A DNA stretch of 64,000 nucleotides from positions 3,496,001 to 3,560,000 of the forward strand of contig CP026657.1 of the NCBI GenBank assembly GCA_023525915.1, in the 5' to 3' direction. The position numbers were made by a program, and so were the translations under genes. A model generated the notes under the pieces. It had not been told where the DNA came from. It was given only the letters and a program-made list of their open reading frames with translations, and ran no database searches. Shown piece by piece: positions 16,166-24,674 of this stretch. The DNA comes from Acetispira formosa (nom. nud.) (GTDB taxonomy: Bacteria > Desulfobacterota > Desulfarculia > Adiutricales > Adiutricaceae). The stretch's first letter is position 1. Every line of letters begins with the position of its first letter.

Positions 16166-17929
16166 ATGCGACTGACCGTGTGGGCCGCCGTTTCATTCAT
16201 TGTGGCCGCCGCCATGCTTGCGGCCCTGGTTTTTATGGGGCTGGTGCTCAATAGCCAACTCAAGAACCATCTGGCGCTGGAGAAAAAAACTGAGCTGGCC
16301 CAGGCGGCCGACAATCTGTCCCGCCTGGCCGCCAGGGATTATGACGCGCGGGCCGACCGGGCCAGGATGGACGACTGGGCCAAGGAAATGGGTGAATTGG
16401 GCAAATACCGGGTCAGCCTGATAGATGAGGAGGGCCGTCTTTACGCTGATTCACTGGTGCCCAACAAGGAACTGGACGGCACTGACGATCACGGCCGACG
16501 CCCGGAAGTGGCCCAGGCTTTTAAAGAGGGGCGGGGCGAGAGCCTGCGTTTCAGCACGACTATCGGGCAGCAATATCTCTATGCCGCCTCCCTGGTGAAT
16601 TACCAGGGCGCGCCGAGGGTGCTGCGGGTGGGAACTTCTCTGGCGAGCCTTGATGCTGTTCGATACGGCTTTTTGAAATTTTACGCCCTGACGGCGCTGG
16701 CCGGTCTGGCGCTGGCCCTTGCGGCTGTCTGGGCCGGCAGCCGCAGGCTGGCGGCCAGTTTCCGCAACATCGTGGAAACGGCCAGGGAAATGGCCGAGGG
16801 CCGTCTGGACCGGCGGGCCGACCGGCGGGCGCCGGGCGAACTGGGGCAGGTGGCCAGGGCCATCAATCATCTGGCCGACAAACTTTCCCGCCAACTGGCT
16901 GAGACTGAAGAAAATTTGAATCAGTTAATGGCCGTTCTGGAATCAATGAGCGACGGCGTTATGGTGATGGATGGCGAGGGCCGTATTGTGCGGACCAACC
17001 GACGCTCAGAGGAAATGCTGGGCCTCTATCCGTCCGGTCCCGGCCGGGTAGACGCGCTTCGCTATCCTGAACTGGCGGCTGATTGTGAGGAAGTGCTGGC
17101 CGGAAAAGCCGCGCCGCCGCGTCTTCTACATCAACTGGGGCCGCCGGAGAGATATATTGAGGCTCGCTTCAGCCGTGTCGGGGGGGAGGCCGGTGAGGCG
17201 GTGGCCGTGTTTCACGATTTAACCGAGCACCAGCAGTTATACCAGATGCGGCGTGATTTTGTGGCCAATGTCTCCCATGAACTGCGCACGCCCCTCACCG
17301 CCATTATGGGCGCGGTGGAGGCCATGCGTCAAGAGGCTGATTCAGAAAACCTCCAGCCGCTTCTGGCCATTCTGGAACGGCAGACCGGCCGTCTCCATGA
17401 GCTGGCCCGCGACGTTCTGGCTCTGGCCCGTCTGGAGAGGGATACAAAGTCTTCTGAATTTGAACAAACGACGGTCACAGACATTTTTCAGGCCGCTGTG
17501 GCCAGCCGTCAGGCGGACTGCGGGAACCGTTTTACAGTTGAAATCCCGGATGGAACGCCACCTCTGCCTATTGACCGCGCGGCCATAGGCGGTGCGATCG
17601 ATAACTTGATCGACAACGCGATTAAATATGGCCTGCCGGAAACTAAAATAACCCTGAGGGCCGGATTTGATGAAAATTTCATCAGGCTGGAGGTGGAGAA
17701 TCAGGGGCCGCCAATCGCCCTGGAAGAGCGCGCCAGAATTTTCGAGCGGTTCTACCGGGGCGAGCGCAGCCGCTGTCAGGGCGTGGGCGGCACCGGGCTG
17801 GGGCTGGCCATTGTCAAGCATGTGGCCCTGAACCACGGCGGCGAAGCCCTGGTGGACTGCTCGAAACAGGGGCGGGTGGCGTTCATTCTCAAACTGCCGC
17901 GGCAGTCTCCGGCAGGTGACGCACATTGA
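16166..17929 (+). CDS. phoR: Phosphate-regulon sensor histidine kinase PhoR
   Basis: 587 residues. Two membrane helices (about 7-30 and 171-193) bracket a periplasmic or extracytoplasmic sensor of about 140 residues. HAMP (about 195-245), PAS (about 255-350), HisKA with VSHELRTPL (phospho-acceptor His371), and an ATPase domain with NLIDNAIKYG, FERFYRGERSR and GTGLGLAIVKH follow. Its large extracytoplasmic loop is longer than in E. coli PhoR and like that of Gram-positive or deltaproteobacterial PhoR. GAGGTGG precedes the ATG. Placement beside phoU-pst identifies the pathway: it phosphorylates PhoB under phosphate starvation. Its 3' end overlaps that of phoU by 41 bases in opposite orientation. 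Confidence 0.92.
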   Translation: MRLTVWAAVSFIVAAAMLAALVFMGLVLNSQLKNHLALEKKTELAQAADNLSRLAARDYDARADRARMDDWAKEMGELGKYRVSLIDEEGRLYADSLVPNKELDGTDDHGRRPEVAQAFKEGRGESLRFSTTIGQQYLYAASLVNYQGAPRVLRVGTSLASLDAVRYGFLKFYALTALAGLALALAAVWAGSRRLAASFRNIVETAREMAEGRLDRRADRRAPGELGQVARAINHLADKLSRQLAETEENLNQLMAVLESMSDGVMVMDGEGRIVRTNRRSEEMLGLYPSGPGRVDALRYPELAADCEEVLAGKAAPPRLLHQLGPPERYIEARFSRVGGEAGEAVAVFHDLTEHQQLYQMRRDFVANVSHELRTPLTAIMGAVEAMRQEADSENLQPLLAILERQTGRLHELARDVLALARLERDTKSSEFEQTTVTDIFQAAVASRQADCGNRFTVEIPDGTPPLPIDRAAIGGAIDNLIDNAIKYGLPETKITLRAGFDENFIRLEVENQGPPIALEERARIFERFYRGERSRCQGVGGTGLGLAIVKHVALNHGGEALVDCSKQGRVAFILKLPRQSPAGDAH

Positions 17930-18566
17930 GGCCGCGCACCATGAAAATCACTTCCTCCGCCAAGTTGGTGGCGTGGTCGCCAAGCCGCTCCAGGTTGGAG
18001 GCGGCGTTAATCAGCTCCAGCCCCCAGGCTACTTTTTCCCCGTCGGATTTCATGACGTCAATGGCCTCAGCCCTGATGGCGCGATAGAGGCCGTCCACCT
18101 GATCATCGAGGGTCAGGACGGTTTTGGACAGGGATGGATCGTCTCTGGCCAGCGAATCCAGAGCCAGTTCCAGCATGCCCCGGGCGGCCGCTATCATCTC
18201 TTTCATTTTTTCCGGCAGCGGCCAGGGGTTTTCCATTTCACCCAAGGCCAGCGCCCGGCGGCTGAGGTTGGCGGCCTGATCACCCACCCGCTCCAGCTCG
18301 GCCGCCAGACGCAGACAGGCCGTCAGGAAACGAAGATCCCCGGCCACCGGCTGGCGGGTGGCCAGAAGAAGAATGGCCCGGTCATTGATGGCGTTCTCCA
18401 TGGCATTGACCAGATTGTCCCGCTTGATGACGGTCACGGCCAGTTCGCCCCTGGCCTCCAAAAGGGCCCTGGCGGCCTCATACACATTGAGTTCAACGGT
18501 GCGGCTCATTTGAATCAGGTCTCTTTTCAGTCCTGATAGTTCTTTTTCAAAAAATCCCTGCGTCAT
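17889..18566 (-). CDS. phoU: Phosphate signalling regulator PhoU
   Basis: 225 residues, all-helical, two PhoU repeats each with the ligand-binding pattern (N...AINDRAILLLATRQPVAGDLR and ASNLERLGDHATNLAEEVIF). PhoU links PstSCAB transport state to PhoR and shuts the regulon off when phosphate is ample. Ten bases separate it from the pstB stop, so it is the last gene of the pst operon. The stop lies inside the antisense 3' end of phoR. Confidence 0.95.
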   Translation of the reverse strand: MTQGFFEKELSGLKRDLIQMSRTVELNVYEAARALLEARGELAVTVIKRDNLVNAMENAINDRAILLLATRQPVAGDLRFLTACLRLAAELERVGDQAANLSRRALALGEMENPWPLPEKMKEMIAAARGMLELALDSLARDDPSLSKTVLTLDDQVDGLYRAIRAEAIDVMKSDGEKVAWGLELINAASNLERLGDHATNLAEEVIFMVRGLNVRHLPETAAAV

Positions 18567-18576
18567 GGTTCATCTC

Positions 18577-19338
18577 TCAGCCGAAACGGCCGGTTATATA
18601 GTTTTCAGTGCGTTTGTTCACCGGATTGGTGAACAGCTCTTTGGTCGGGCCGAATTCCACCAGTTCGCCAAGATAGAAAAAGGCGGTGGCGTCGGAAACC
18701 CTGGCCGCCTGCTGCATGTTGTGGGTGACGATGACAACGGTCAGTTCCCGCGCCGCCTCTTTGATCCATTCTTCGATTTTGGCCGTGGCAATGGGGTCCA
18801 GGGCCGAAGTGGGTTCGTCCATCAGAAGAACATCGGGCGACAGGGCCAGGGATCTGGCGATGCACAGCCGCTGCTGCTGCCCGCCGGAAAGAGCCAGGGC
18901 CGATTTGTTCAGCGCGTCCTTGACTTCTTCCCACAGCGCGGCCGAACGGAGGGCCTTTTCCACTATCGAATCCAAATCGGCCGATTTTTTTATGCCCACC
19001 AGGCGCGGCCCGTAGCAGATGTTTTCATAGATGGATTTCGGAAAGGGGTTCGGTTTTTGAAAAACCATGCCCACTTTCCGCCGCACCTCCACCGGGTCGG
19101 CGTTCCGGTCGTAAATCGACCGTCCTTTCACCAGCACCCGGCCGGACATCCTGGCCCCGGCCACCGCGTCGTTCATGCGGTTCAACAGACGCAGAAAAGT
19201 TGATTTGCCGCAGCCGGAGGGGCCGATGAAAGCGCTGATGCGTCGTTCCTCCAAATCCAGATTGATTTTTTTCAGAGCCTGAAAGTCGCCATAGAAAAAA
19301 TCGACTTCATGGGCGGAAATGGCTGATGTGTTCACCAT
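18577..19338 (-). CDS. pstB: Phosphate ABC transporter ATPase PstB
   Basis: 253 residues from ATG 19336-19338 (GAAGGAA upstream). An in-frame extension to 19380 lies inside pstA and is not needed. Walker [10 protein letters not shown], signature LSGGQQQR, Walker [14 protein letters not shown]-loop [10 protein letters not shown]: a full-length phosphate-specific ABC ATPase powering import through PstC-PstA. It overlaps the pstA end by seven bases, indicating coupled translation. Confidence 0.96.
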   Translation of the reverse strand: MVNTSAISAHEVDFFYGDFQALKKINLDLEERRISAFIGPSGCGKSTFLRLLNRMNDAVAGARMSGRVLVKGRSIYDRNADPVEVRRKVGMVFQKPNPFPKSIYENICYGPRLVGIKKSADLDSIVEKALRSAALWEEVKDALNKSALALSGGQQQRLCIARSLALSPDVLLMDEPTSALDPIATAKIEEWIKEAARELTVVIVTHNMQQAARVSDATAFFYLGELVEFGPTKELFTNPVNKRTENYITGRFG

Positions 19339-20213
19339 TGACGTTCCTTCCTCAATCTGGCCCGCAGAATTATGGCGCACAGCGACAGGCCCAGGGTCAG
19401 TGAAAGCAGCACCAGCACCGAGCCGTATTGCAGAGGCCGGGTGGCTTCGATATGGGTGCCGCTGGTGGCCAGATTGTAAATATGGGTGGACAGGGCCATG
19501 ACTTCGCTAAAAACCGAATCAGGCATGGCCAGGGTATAGGCGGCGGCGGCCGTGAACATGATGGGCGCGGTCTCACCGGCGGCCCGGCCCAGGGAGAGGA
19601 TAGCTCCGGTGAGCATGTTCGGCAGAGCCGCCGGGAGAATCACCTGGCGAATGGCCTGCCATTTGCCCGCCCCCAGGGCTGTGGCCGCCTCCCGGAAAGT
19701 GAGGGGCACCTGCCTTAGGGCTTCTTCAGAGGCGGCCGTGACCGTGGGCAGAATCAGGAGGGCCAGAGTCAGGCAGCCGGAAAGCAGGGAGCGGCCGAAA
19801 CCGAACTGCCCCACAAACAGGGCCAGGCCAAACAGCCCGAAGACCACCGACGGCACCCCGGCCAGATTGCTGACCCCCAGGCGAATGACCGTCATCAGCG
19901 GCCCCGGCCGGGCGTATTCAGAAAGAAAGACGGCCGCGCCGCAGCCCAGGGGCAGGGCGATCAGGAGCGCCCCGGCGGCCAGGGCCAGCGTGCCTAAAAT
20001 GGCCGGAAAAACTCCCCCGGCGGTCATGCTCTCGCGGGGGAATTGGCTCAGAAATTCCCAATTCAGGGAACCGGCCCCCTGCCAGACGACAAAGGTAATG
20101 ATGAACGCGAGAGTCCCCAGCACCGTTAAGGCGCTCAGCCTGACCATAGTCAGAGCCACGGCCTGGCTTCTTTTCCTGGCTGAATACTTTCGCGGAAAAA
20201 TTTCCGAACTCAT
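19332..20213 (-). CDS. pstA: Phosphate ABC transporter permease PstA
   Basis: 293 residues from an ATG that overlaps the pstC stop as ATGA (20210-20213). Six membrane helices and the EAA loop that contacts PstB ([34 protein letters not shown]). It forms the inner-membrane channel with PstC. The longer in-frame start at 20246 would lie within pstC and is less likely. Confidence 0.95.
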   Translation of the reverse strand: MSSEIFPRKYSARKRSQAVALTMVRLSALTVLGTLAFIITFVVWQGAGSLNWEFLSQFPRESMTAGGVFPAILGTLALAAGALLIALPLGCGAAVFLSEYARPGPLMTVIRLGVSNLAGVPSVVFGLFGLALFVGQFGFGRSLLSGCLTLALLILPTVTAASEEALRQVPLTFREAATALGAGKWQAIRQVILPAALPNMLTGAILSLGRAAGETAPIMFTAAAAYTLAMPDSVFSEVMALSTHIYNLATSGTHIEATRPLQYGSVLVLLSLTLGLSLCAIILRARLRKERQW

Positions 20214-21223
20214 GCTGTTTTCCCTTTCCAGCGGCGGCCCAGCCAAAAGGCCGTGAGGTTGAAAGCCAGCGTCATCATAAACAGCACCCCGCCAATGGCG
20301 AACAGGGCCTGATAGTGGCGGCTGCCTATGGGAGTCTCGGCCATTTCAGCGGCCAGGGTCGAGGTTAAAGGCCGGATGGAATCAAAGAGCGAGCCGGGGA
20401 TTTGGGCCGAGCCGCCCGCCACCATCAATACCACCATCGTCTCGCCCAAAGCCCGGCCCAGCCCCAGAATGACGGCTGTGGAGAGGCCGCTAACGGCGGC
20501 GGGCATGGTGACACGCCAGATGGTTTCCCACTGGGTGGCCCCCAATGCGGTGGAGGCGTCCTTAACTTCGCGCGGGACTGACGACAGGGCATCGTCACCG
20601 ATGGAGGCTATGGTCGGGGTGGCCATCAGGGCCAGCAGGAGAGCGGCGTTGGTCAGGTTCAGGCCGCTGGGGATATCCAGGACGCTCTGCATGAACGGCG
20701 CGACCACTACCATGCCCACAAAGCCCAGCACCACCGAGGGAATGGCCGCCAGAAGCTCCACCACCGGTTTCACCCATTCGCGCACTCTTTTACCGGCCAC
20801 GCAGGCCAGGTAAACGGCCAGCCCCAGGCCCAGCGGCCCGGCCAGGAGAACCGACAGGGCGGTCACGGCCAGGGACGCGGCCGCCAGCGACAGGGTGCCG
20901 TATTCAGCCGGTTCATAGCCCGGATACCATAAGGGGCTGAGGAAAAACTCTTTGGGGCTTATGCCCGGACCCTCCGGGCCGTCGATGAACAGCCCGGCCG
21001 CTTCACGGAAGATAAAGACGACGATCAGCAGCATGGCCCCCAATGAAAGCGCCGCGCAGAGCAGAAAGAAAAACCTGGCCCCTTTTTCGCCGGCCGAAAG
21101 CCGCTCGCGGGGCATGGGGCGGGCGGCGGCCCCGGCCGCCGGAGACCCGGCCTGGGTCTCCGGCATCGGCAGCGGCATGTCCACGGCCAGGCGGCCCACA
21201 TATTCGCTGTTCATAATGGTCAC
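20210..21223 (-). CDS. pstC: Phosphate ABC transporter permease PstC
   Basis: 337 residues from a GTG overlapping the pstS stop (GTGA at 21220-21223); ATG at 21212-21214 is an alternative. The N-terminal 45 residues are cytosolic, Pro/Ala-rich and longer than in E. coli PstC. Six membrane helices and the EAA loop (SVPREVKDASTALGATQWETIWRVTMPAA) follow. It pairs with PstA. Confidence 0.95.
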   Translation of the reverse strand: MTIMNSEYVGRLAVDMPLPMPETQAGSPAAGAAARPMPRERLSAGEKGARFFFLLCAALSLGAMLLIVVFIFREAAGLFIDGPEGPGISPKEFFLSPLWYPGYEPAEYGTLSLAAASLAVTALSVLLAGPLGLGLAVYLACVAGKRVREWVKPVVELLAAIPSVVLGFVGMVVVAPFMQSVLDIPSGLNLTNAALLLALMATPTIASIGDDALSSVPREVKDASTALGATQWETIWRVTMPAAVSGLSTAVILGLGRALGETMVVLMVAGGSAQIPGSLFDSIRPLTSTLAAEMAETPIGSRHYQALFAIGGVLFMMTLAFNLTAFWLGRRWKGKTA

Positions 21224-22044
21224 TTCTTTGGGACAAAGCCTTCCTGTTCAACCAGCTTCTGGCCGTCCGGGCTGATCAGGAAAGTGATGAAGCTGTTGGC
21301 CGCGTCCGTCCCGTCTTCCCTGGTGAACATATAGAGTTCCCTGGAAATGGGATAGGTGGAATCCTGCACCGTGGCCACCGAAGGTTTTATGCTTTCGATT
21401 TCCAGGGCCTTGATCTGCGGATTGATGTAGCCCAGCCCCACATAGCCGATGGCGTATTTATTGCCGGCCACCGCCTGGGCCACGCCGCCGTTGGAAGCCT
21501 GCACCTGGGCGTCCGGCCGGACTCTTTCGCCTTTCATGACTTTTTCCAGCCATACTTCAAAGGTGCCGCTGGAGGCGTCGCGGTTTATGGGCACAATGGG
21601 CTTGTCTTCGCCGCCCACTTCCTTCCAGCTTATATAAGTGCCGTTATAAATATTTTTCAATTGACCCAGGGTCAGGTTTTTAACCGGGTTGTTCGGATTG
21701 ACCACAACGGCCACACAGTCGAGAGCCACGGCGTGGCGAACCAGTTTGACCTTTTCCTGTTCGGCCCGCGCTTTTTCCTTGTCCTTGAGGTCGCGGGAGG
21801 AATTGGCGATATCAACCGAACCTTCAACAATGGCCTTGAGCCCATCGCCGCTTCCGGTGCCGGAGACCGACAGCATCATATCGGGATGAAGGCCCATATA
21901 AACTTCGGCCGCTTTCTGGGCAATGGGCAGAACCGTGGTCGAGCCTGAGATGCGGATGTTTTTATCCGTCTGGGCTAAGGCGGCGACGGAGTTGAGGGTC
22001 AGGGCCGCTGCGATGAGGGCGAATAAAATTCTCTTCAATGACAT
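21220..22044 (-). CDS. pstS: Periplasmic phosphate-binding protein PstS
   Basis: 274 residues. Signal peptide 1-24 (MSLKRILFALIAAALTLN...ALA), then the mature PBP-like domain with the phosphate-site signatures ISGSTTVLPIAQKAAE, SGTGSGDGLKAI, and RDASSGTFEVW. It is of the short PstS class (about 250 mature residues) rather than the longer E. coli type. GGAG precedes the ATG. First gene of pstSCAB-phoU, directly behind the Pho box at 22111-22140. Confidence 0.95.
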   Translation of the reverse strand: MSLKRILFALIAAALTLNSVAALAQTDKNIRISGSTTVLPIAQKAAEVYMGLHPDMMLSVSGTGSGDGLKAIVEGSVDIANSSRDLKDKEKARAEQEKVKLVRHAVALDCVAVVVNPNNPVKNLTLGQLKNIYNGTYISWKEVGGEDKPIVPINRDASSGTFEVWLEKVMKGERVRPDAQVQASNGGVAQAVAGNKYAIGYVGLGYINPQIKALEIESIKPSVATVQDSTYPISRELYMFTREDGTDAANSFITFLISPDGQKLVEQEGFVPKK

Positions 22045-22110
22045 GTGATAGCTCCTTGGTTGCTTGTTAAATCGTCAACCGGTGTTGACGTGCTGAATTT
22101 AACAGGCTCA

Positions 22111-22140
22111 GGTTACAATCAGGTTACAGGTCGGTTACAA
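22111..22140 (-). promoter_or_regulatory. Pho box upstream of pstS (divergent from phoB)
   Basis: Minus strand: three direct TGTAACC repeats (TTGTAACCGACC, TGTAACCTGAT, TGTAACC) with an 11-base period, and a fourth weaker TGTTAA at 22102-22107. Eleven-base direct repeats are the hallmark of PhoB sites. Downstream TTAAAT-like sequence may be the -10 of pstS. It lies 66 bases before pstS and 97 bases before phoB, so it may serve both. Confidence 0.85.
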
Positions 22141-22237
22141 TTCCGTTAATTTTTTAGTCATTTATTATTGCAAAGCGCTATTTTAGATTTGCCCGGCGGC
22201 CATCGTTATGCTACCGTAAGTTTTGGAGGAAGCAGTT

Positions 22238-22951
22238 ATGGAAAGCAGACGGCCGCGTCTTCTGGCTGTGGAGGACGAAAGGGATATTCTCGATCTTTTG
22301 CTGATGACTTTCACCGCTGAAGGCTTTGAGGCCACCGGCGCTGAAGACGGCTTGTCGGGGCTGGAAAAATGCGTCTCACTCCATCCTGATATTCTGATCC
22401 TGGATCTGATGCTGCCGCGCCTGGACGGGCTGGAACTGTGCCGCCGTTTGCGCCACGACGGGCGTTTCAGGCAGCTCCCCATAATCATGCTCACAGCCAG
22501 GGCCGAAGAGGCCGACCGCCTGAAGGGCTTTGAAACGGGGGCTGATGATTATGTGGTCAAGCCTTTCAGTTTTAAGGAATTGGTCATGCGGGCCAGGGCG
22601 CTGTTAAGAAGAAGCGGGGCGGTTGTTTCCGGCGGGGACAGCGGGCGGAGAGAGGAAGCCGTGATGCGGTTCGGTTCGCTGGAGATTGACCATGCGGCCC
22701 GGCGGGTGACTTTCAAGGGACGGGAAATTTCCTTAACGGCCACGGAATATAAACTGCTCTATTACCTGGCCGGCCGTCCCGGCTTGGTGGTGGAGCGGGG
22801 GCAGCTTCTGGAGGAAGTCTGGGGCTATCAGGAAGACAGTTACGCCAGAACCATCGATACCCACATGCGCCGCCTGAGGCAGAAGCTGGGGGAGGCTGAG
22901 GTCTATCTGGAAACGATACGCGGGGTGGGATACAGGTTCAAGTTGTCCTGA
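22238..22951 (+). CDS. phoB: Phosphate-regulon response regulator PhoB
   Basis: 237 residues from the ATG at 22238 with GGAGGA seven bases upstream (a TTG 15 bases earlier is in frame but unnecessary). Receiver domain with phospho-acceptor Asp56 in DILILDLMLPRLDG and conserved Lys in DYVVKPFSFKEL. OmpR/PhoB-type winged helix at about 140-235 (LTATEYKLLYYLAGRPG, RTIDTHMRRLRQKLG, ETIRGVGYRFK). Cognate of PhoR; the Pho box lies just upstream, allowing autoregulation. Unlike the usual phoBR operon, phoB and phoR are separated by the inverted pst block. Confidence 0.95.
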   Translation: MESRRPRLLAVEDERDILDLLLMTFTAEGFEATGAEDGLSGLEKCVSLHPDILILDLMLPRLDGLELCRRLRHDGRFRQLPIIMLTARAEEADRLKGFETGADDYVVKPFSFKELVMRARALLRRSGAVVSGGDSGRREEAVMRFGSLEIDHAARRVTFKGREISLTATEYKLLYYLAGRPGLVVERGQLLEEVWGYQEDSYARTIDTHMRRLRQKLGEAEVYLETIRGVGYRFKLS

Positions 22952-22983
22952 CTGGATCATCTAATTGCGGAATAGCGGTTGGC

Positions 22984-23067
22984 CGCCGCCGGGAGAAATG
23001 TTTTTGCCCGGTGAGGTTCCGGGGGTCTTTAGTCACCTCACCGGGCAAAAACATTTCTCCCGGCGGC
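22984..23067. repeat. 82-84-bp hairpin family, copy H1
   Basis: Near-perfect inverted arms of 32 bases (left begins GCCGCCGGGAGAAATG, right ends CATTTCTCCCGGCGGC) around a loop TTCCGGGGGTCTTTAGTCAC. The loop and the outer arm are shared with the copies at 62083 and 62218. About 45 bases beyond the right arm (GGCT...GAAGG...AGTCG) also resemble the sequence after the 62083 copy. Confidence 0.85.
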
Positions 23068-23194
23068 TACATCGTAGGCTGTTATGAAGGTTGAAAGGTG
23101 GGCGCAGTCGAGTAGGGGATGAAAGGCGGGTCAAGGGATGTCTGAATGTTTTAGCTTTTGCATGGTCCTATACCCGCACGAATCATTCAAAAGC

Positions 23195-23300
23195 CATAGC
23201 GTCGGGGGCCACGCTCTTAATACGATGATGGCCGCCAAAACTAACGATTACTGGAAAGTCTCACCTAGACGTGGGGTCCGGGCCCTGCCCGGGGGGGGCC
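23195..23300 (-). repeat. Palindromic-element arm (half copy)
   Basis: Inverted arm of the 5127-5397 element: CACGCTCTTAATACGATGAT + GGCCGCCAAAA, then TCTCACCTAGACGTGGGGTC and CGGGCCCTGCCC, including one unit of the 21-bp GGGGTCCGGGCCC tandem end. Confidence 0.75.
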
Positions 23301-23391
23301 CGCCGTCATGGGGAATCTGTTGCCACTTTGCGCGATGGAGCAGATTATCGAGCATGCACCCTTGATGCATGTGATTCCCAATGACGGCGGG
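23299..23391. repeat. Inverted repeat, unclassified
   Basis: CCCGCCGTCATGGGGAATC pairs with GATTCCCAATGACGGCGGG (one bulge) around 55 bases that themselves contain GATTATCGAGCATGCACC. Only one copy was seen. Confidence 0.6.
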
Positions 23392-23402
23392 GTTCGTGAT
23401 GG

Positions 23403-24614
23403 TCAGCGAACCAGCGTCCTGACCAGAAAATCCTCTAAAACTTCAATCAGGCCGGATATGGAACTGAGAAGGACAAATTCATCCGATTGATGAATGTTCT
23501 CCCCGGCCGCACCCACCAACAATGCCGGAGCGCCGCCCAGACGGGTGCCAAGATAATTGAAATCGCCGATGGTGGCCAGGTAGCCGTAGTTTGGCTCTCG
23601 GCCGCAGACCTGGCGCATGGATTCAATCATGGCGGCCGCATGGGGATTTTCCCTGGGGACAGTGTAGGGCTGATAGAGCCTGGTGGGTTCGGAGGGATAA
23701 TCTCGTAAACCCAGTTTATAGCGGCTCTTCAGATTCAGGCTGTCCAGAAGCTCCCGCACTTCACCCAGAACCGCCTCAACTTCATCTCCGGTCACGATGT
23801 GGCGCTGAACGGTGACTTTGGCGTATTCCGGCACACTACAGGCTCCGCCGTCGGCCTCCATGGAAATGGGGCAGACCCGGCCGCCGCCTAAAAGGGGATC
23901 TTCACGGGGCGTGATGCGTTTCAAAGCGCCCAGAAATTTTCCGGCGTCCACAGCCGCGTTGATGCCGTCTTCCGGCATGGCCGCGTGAGCCGCCTTACCG
24001 AAGAACTCAACCTGATAGACGAATGAGCCTCGCGCACCCAGGGCCAGGGTCGGGAAATCCTGTTTGGTGAACCCGGCCGATGGTTCCGTGACGATTGAAC
24101 AATCGACGCCCTCCAGGGTGCCGTCTTCTATGAGCGCGTTGGTTCCGAGGCCGAAGGGGCCTTCTTCATCCGAAACCAGAGTCAGAATGATCCGGCCGGA
24201 AAATTTCGGATTCTTTTTTACAAAATTTCGCATGGCCAGCATCATGGCGCAGCAGCCGGATTTCATGTCCAGCGCGCCCAGTCCGTACATCCGGTCGTCT
24301 TCAATGAGCCCGGCATAGGGATCACGGCTCCAGCCTTTGGTGAGGGTGACGGTATCGAGGTGCCCGTTGAGGCAGACAGTCGGGCCGGCGCTCTGACCGG
24401 CGGCCGTACAGACGACGTTTTCGCCGTCATACTTGAAAACCTTTGATTCGCTGTATTTGTGAAAAAGCGGATCAAAACCCTGTTCCTTTAACCAGCCATG
24501 GGCGTAGCGCATTACTTCCGCCTCCTGAAAATAGGGGCTGGAAATGGCCACAAGGTCTTTCATCAATTCGATCATTTCCGCGTTTTGACCGAAGTTTTTA
24601 CGAGCTGATTGCAA
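23403..24614 (-). CDS. M20-family metallopeptidase/deacylase (ArgE/DapE/YgeY type)
   Basis: 403 residues; cytosolic di-zinc amidohydrolase. Metal ligands in NGHLDTV (His), GALDMKSG (bridging Asp), SDEEG (Glu, catalytic base and ligand), TEPSAG, and near the C-terminus GENIHQSDE (His). The dimerisation lid lies between. The family cleaves N-acyl, N-succinyl or dipeptide bonds; the substrate is not determined by sequence. Start is TTG 24612-24614 with AAAGGAG nine bases before it. It is 60 bases downstream of the BCCT transporter gene, so it is cotranscribed with it. In Pseudomonas, an M20-type carbamoylase follows the aminothiazoline-carboxylate hydrolase, which makes a similar job here conceivable but unproven. 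Confidence 0.9.
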   Translation of the reverse strand: MQSARKNFGQNAEMIELMKDLVAISSPYFQEAEVMRYAHGWLKEQGFDPLFHKYSESKVFKYDGENVVCTAAGQSAGPTVCLNGHLDTVTLTKGWSRDPYAGLIEDDRMYGLGALDMKSGCCAMMLAMRNFVKKNPKFSGRIILTLVSDEEGPFGLGTNALIEDGTLEGVDCSIVTEPSAGFTKQDFPTLALGARGSFVYQVEFFGKAAHAAMPEDGINAAVDAGKFLGALKRITPREDPLLGGGRVCPISMEADGGACSVPEYAKVTVQRHIVTGDEVEAVLGEVRELLDSLNLKSRYKLGLRDYPSEPTRLYQPYTVPRENPHAAAMIESMRQVCGREPNYGYLATIGDFNYLGTRLGGAPALLVGAAGENIHQSDEFVLLSSISGLIEVLEDFLVRTLVR

Positions 24615-24674
24615 AGCTTAGCGCTCCTTTGCGGTAGGTTGCGGCGGCCGTCGACGGGCGCGGCCGCCGATTTG

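Larger units (their letters stand above)
22952..23402. other. Repeat-filled non-coding gap
   Basis: Holds three separate palindromic structures (22984-23067, 23195-23300, 23299-23391) and no supported gene. It separates convergent phoB and the M20 hydrolase gene, so some of these hairpins may end transcription from either side. Confidence 0.7.

Noticed and set aside
23403-24614. Calling the M20 enzyme an N-carbamoyl-L-cysteine amidohydrolase
   Set aside because: Its sequence is ArgE/DapE/YgeY-like rather than the HyuC/AtcC subgroup, so only a general M20 role is stated.
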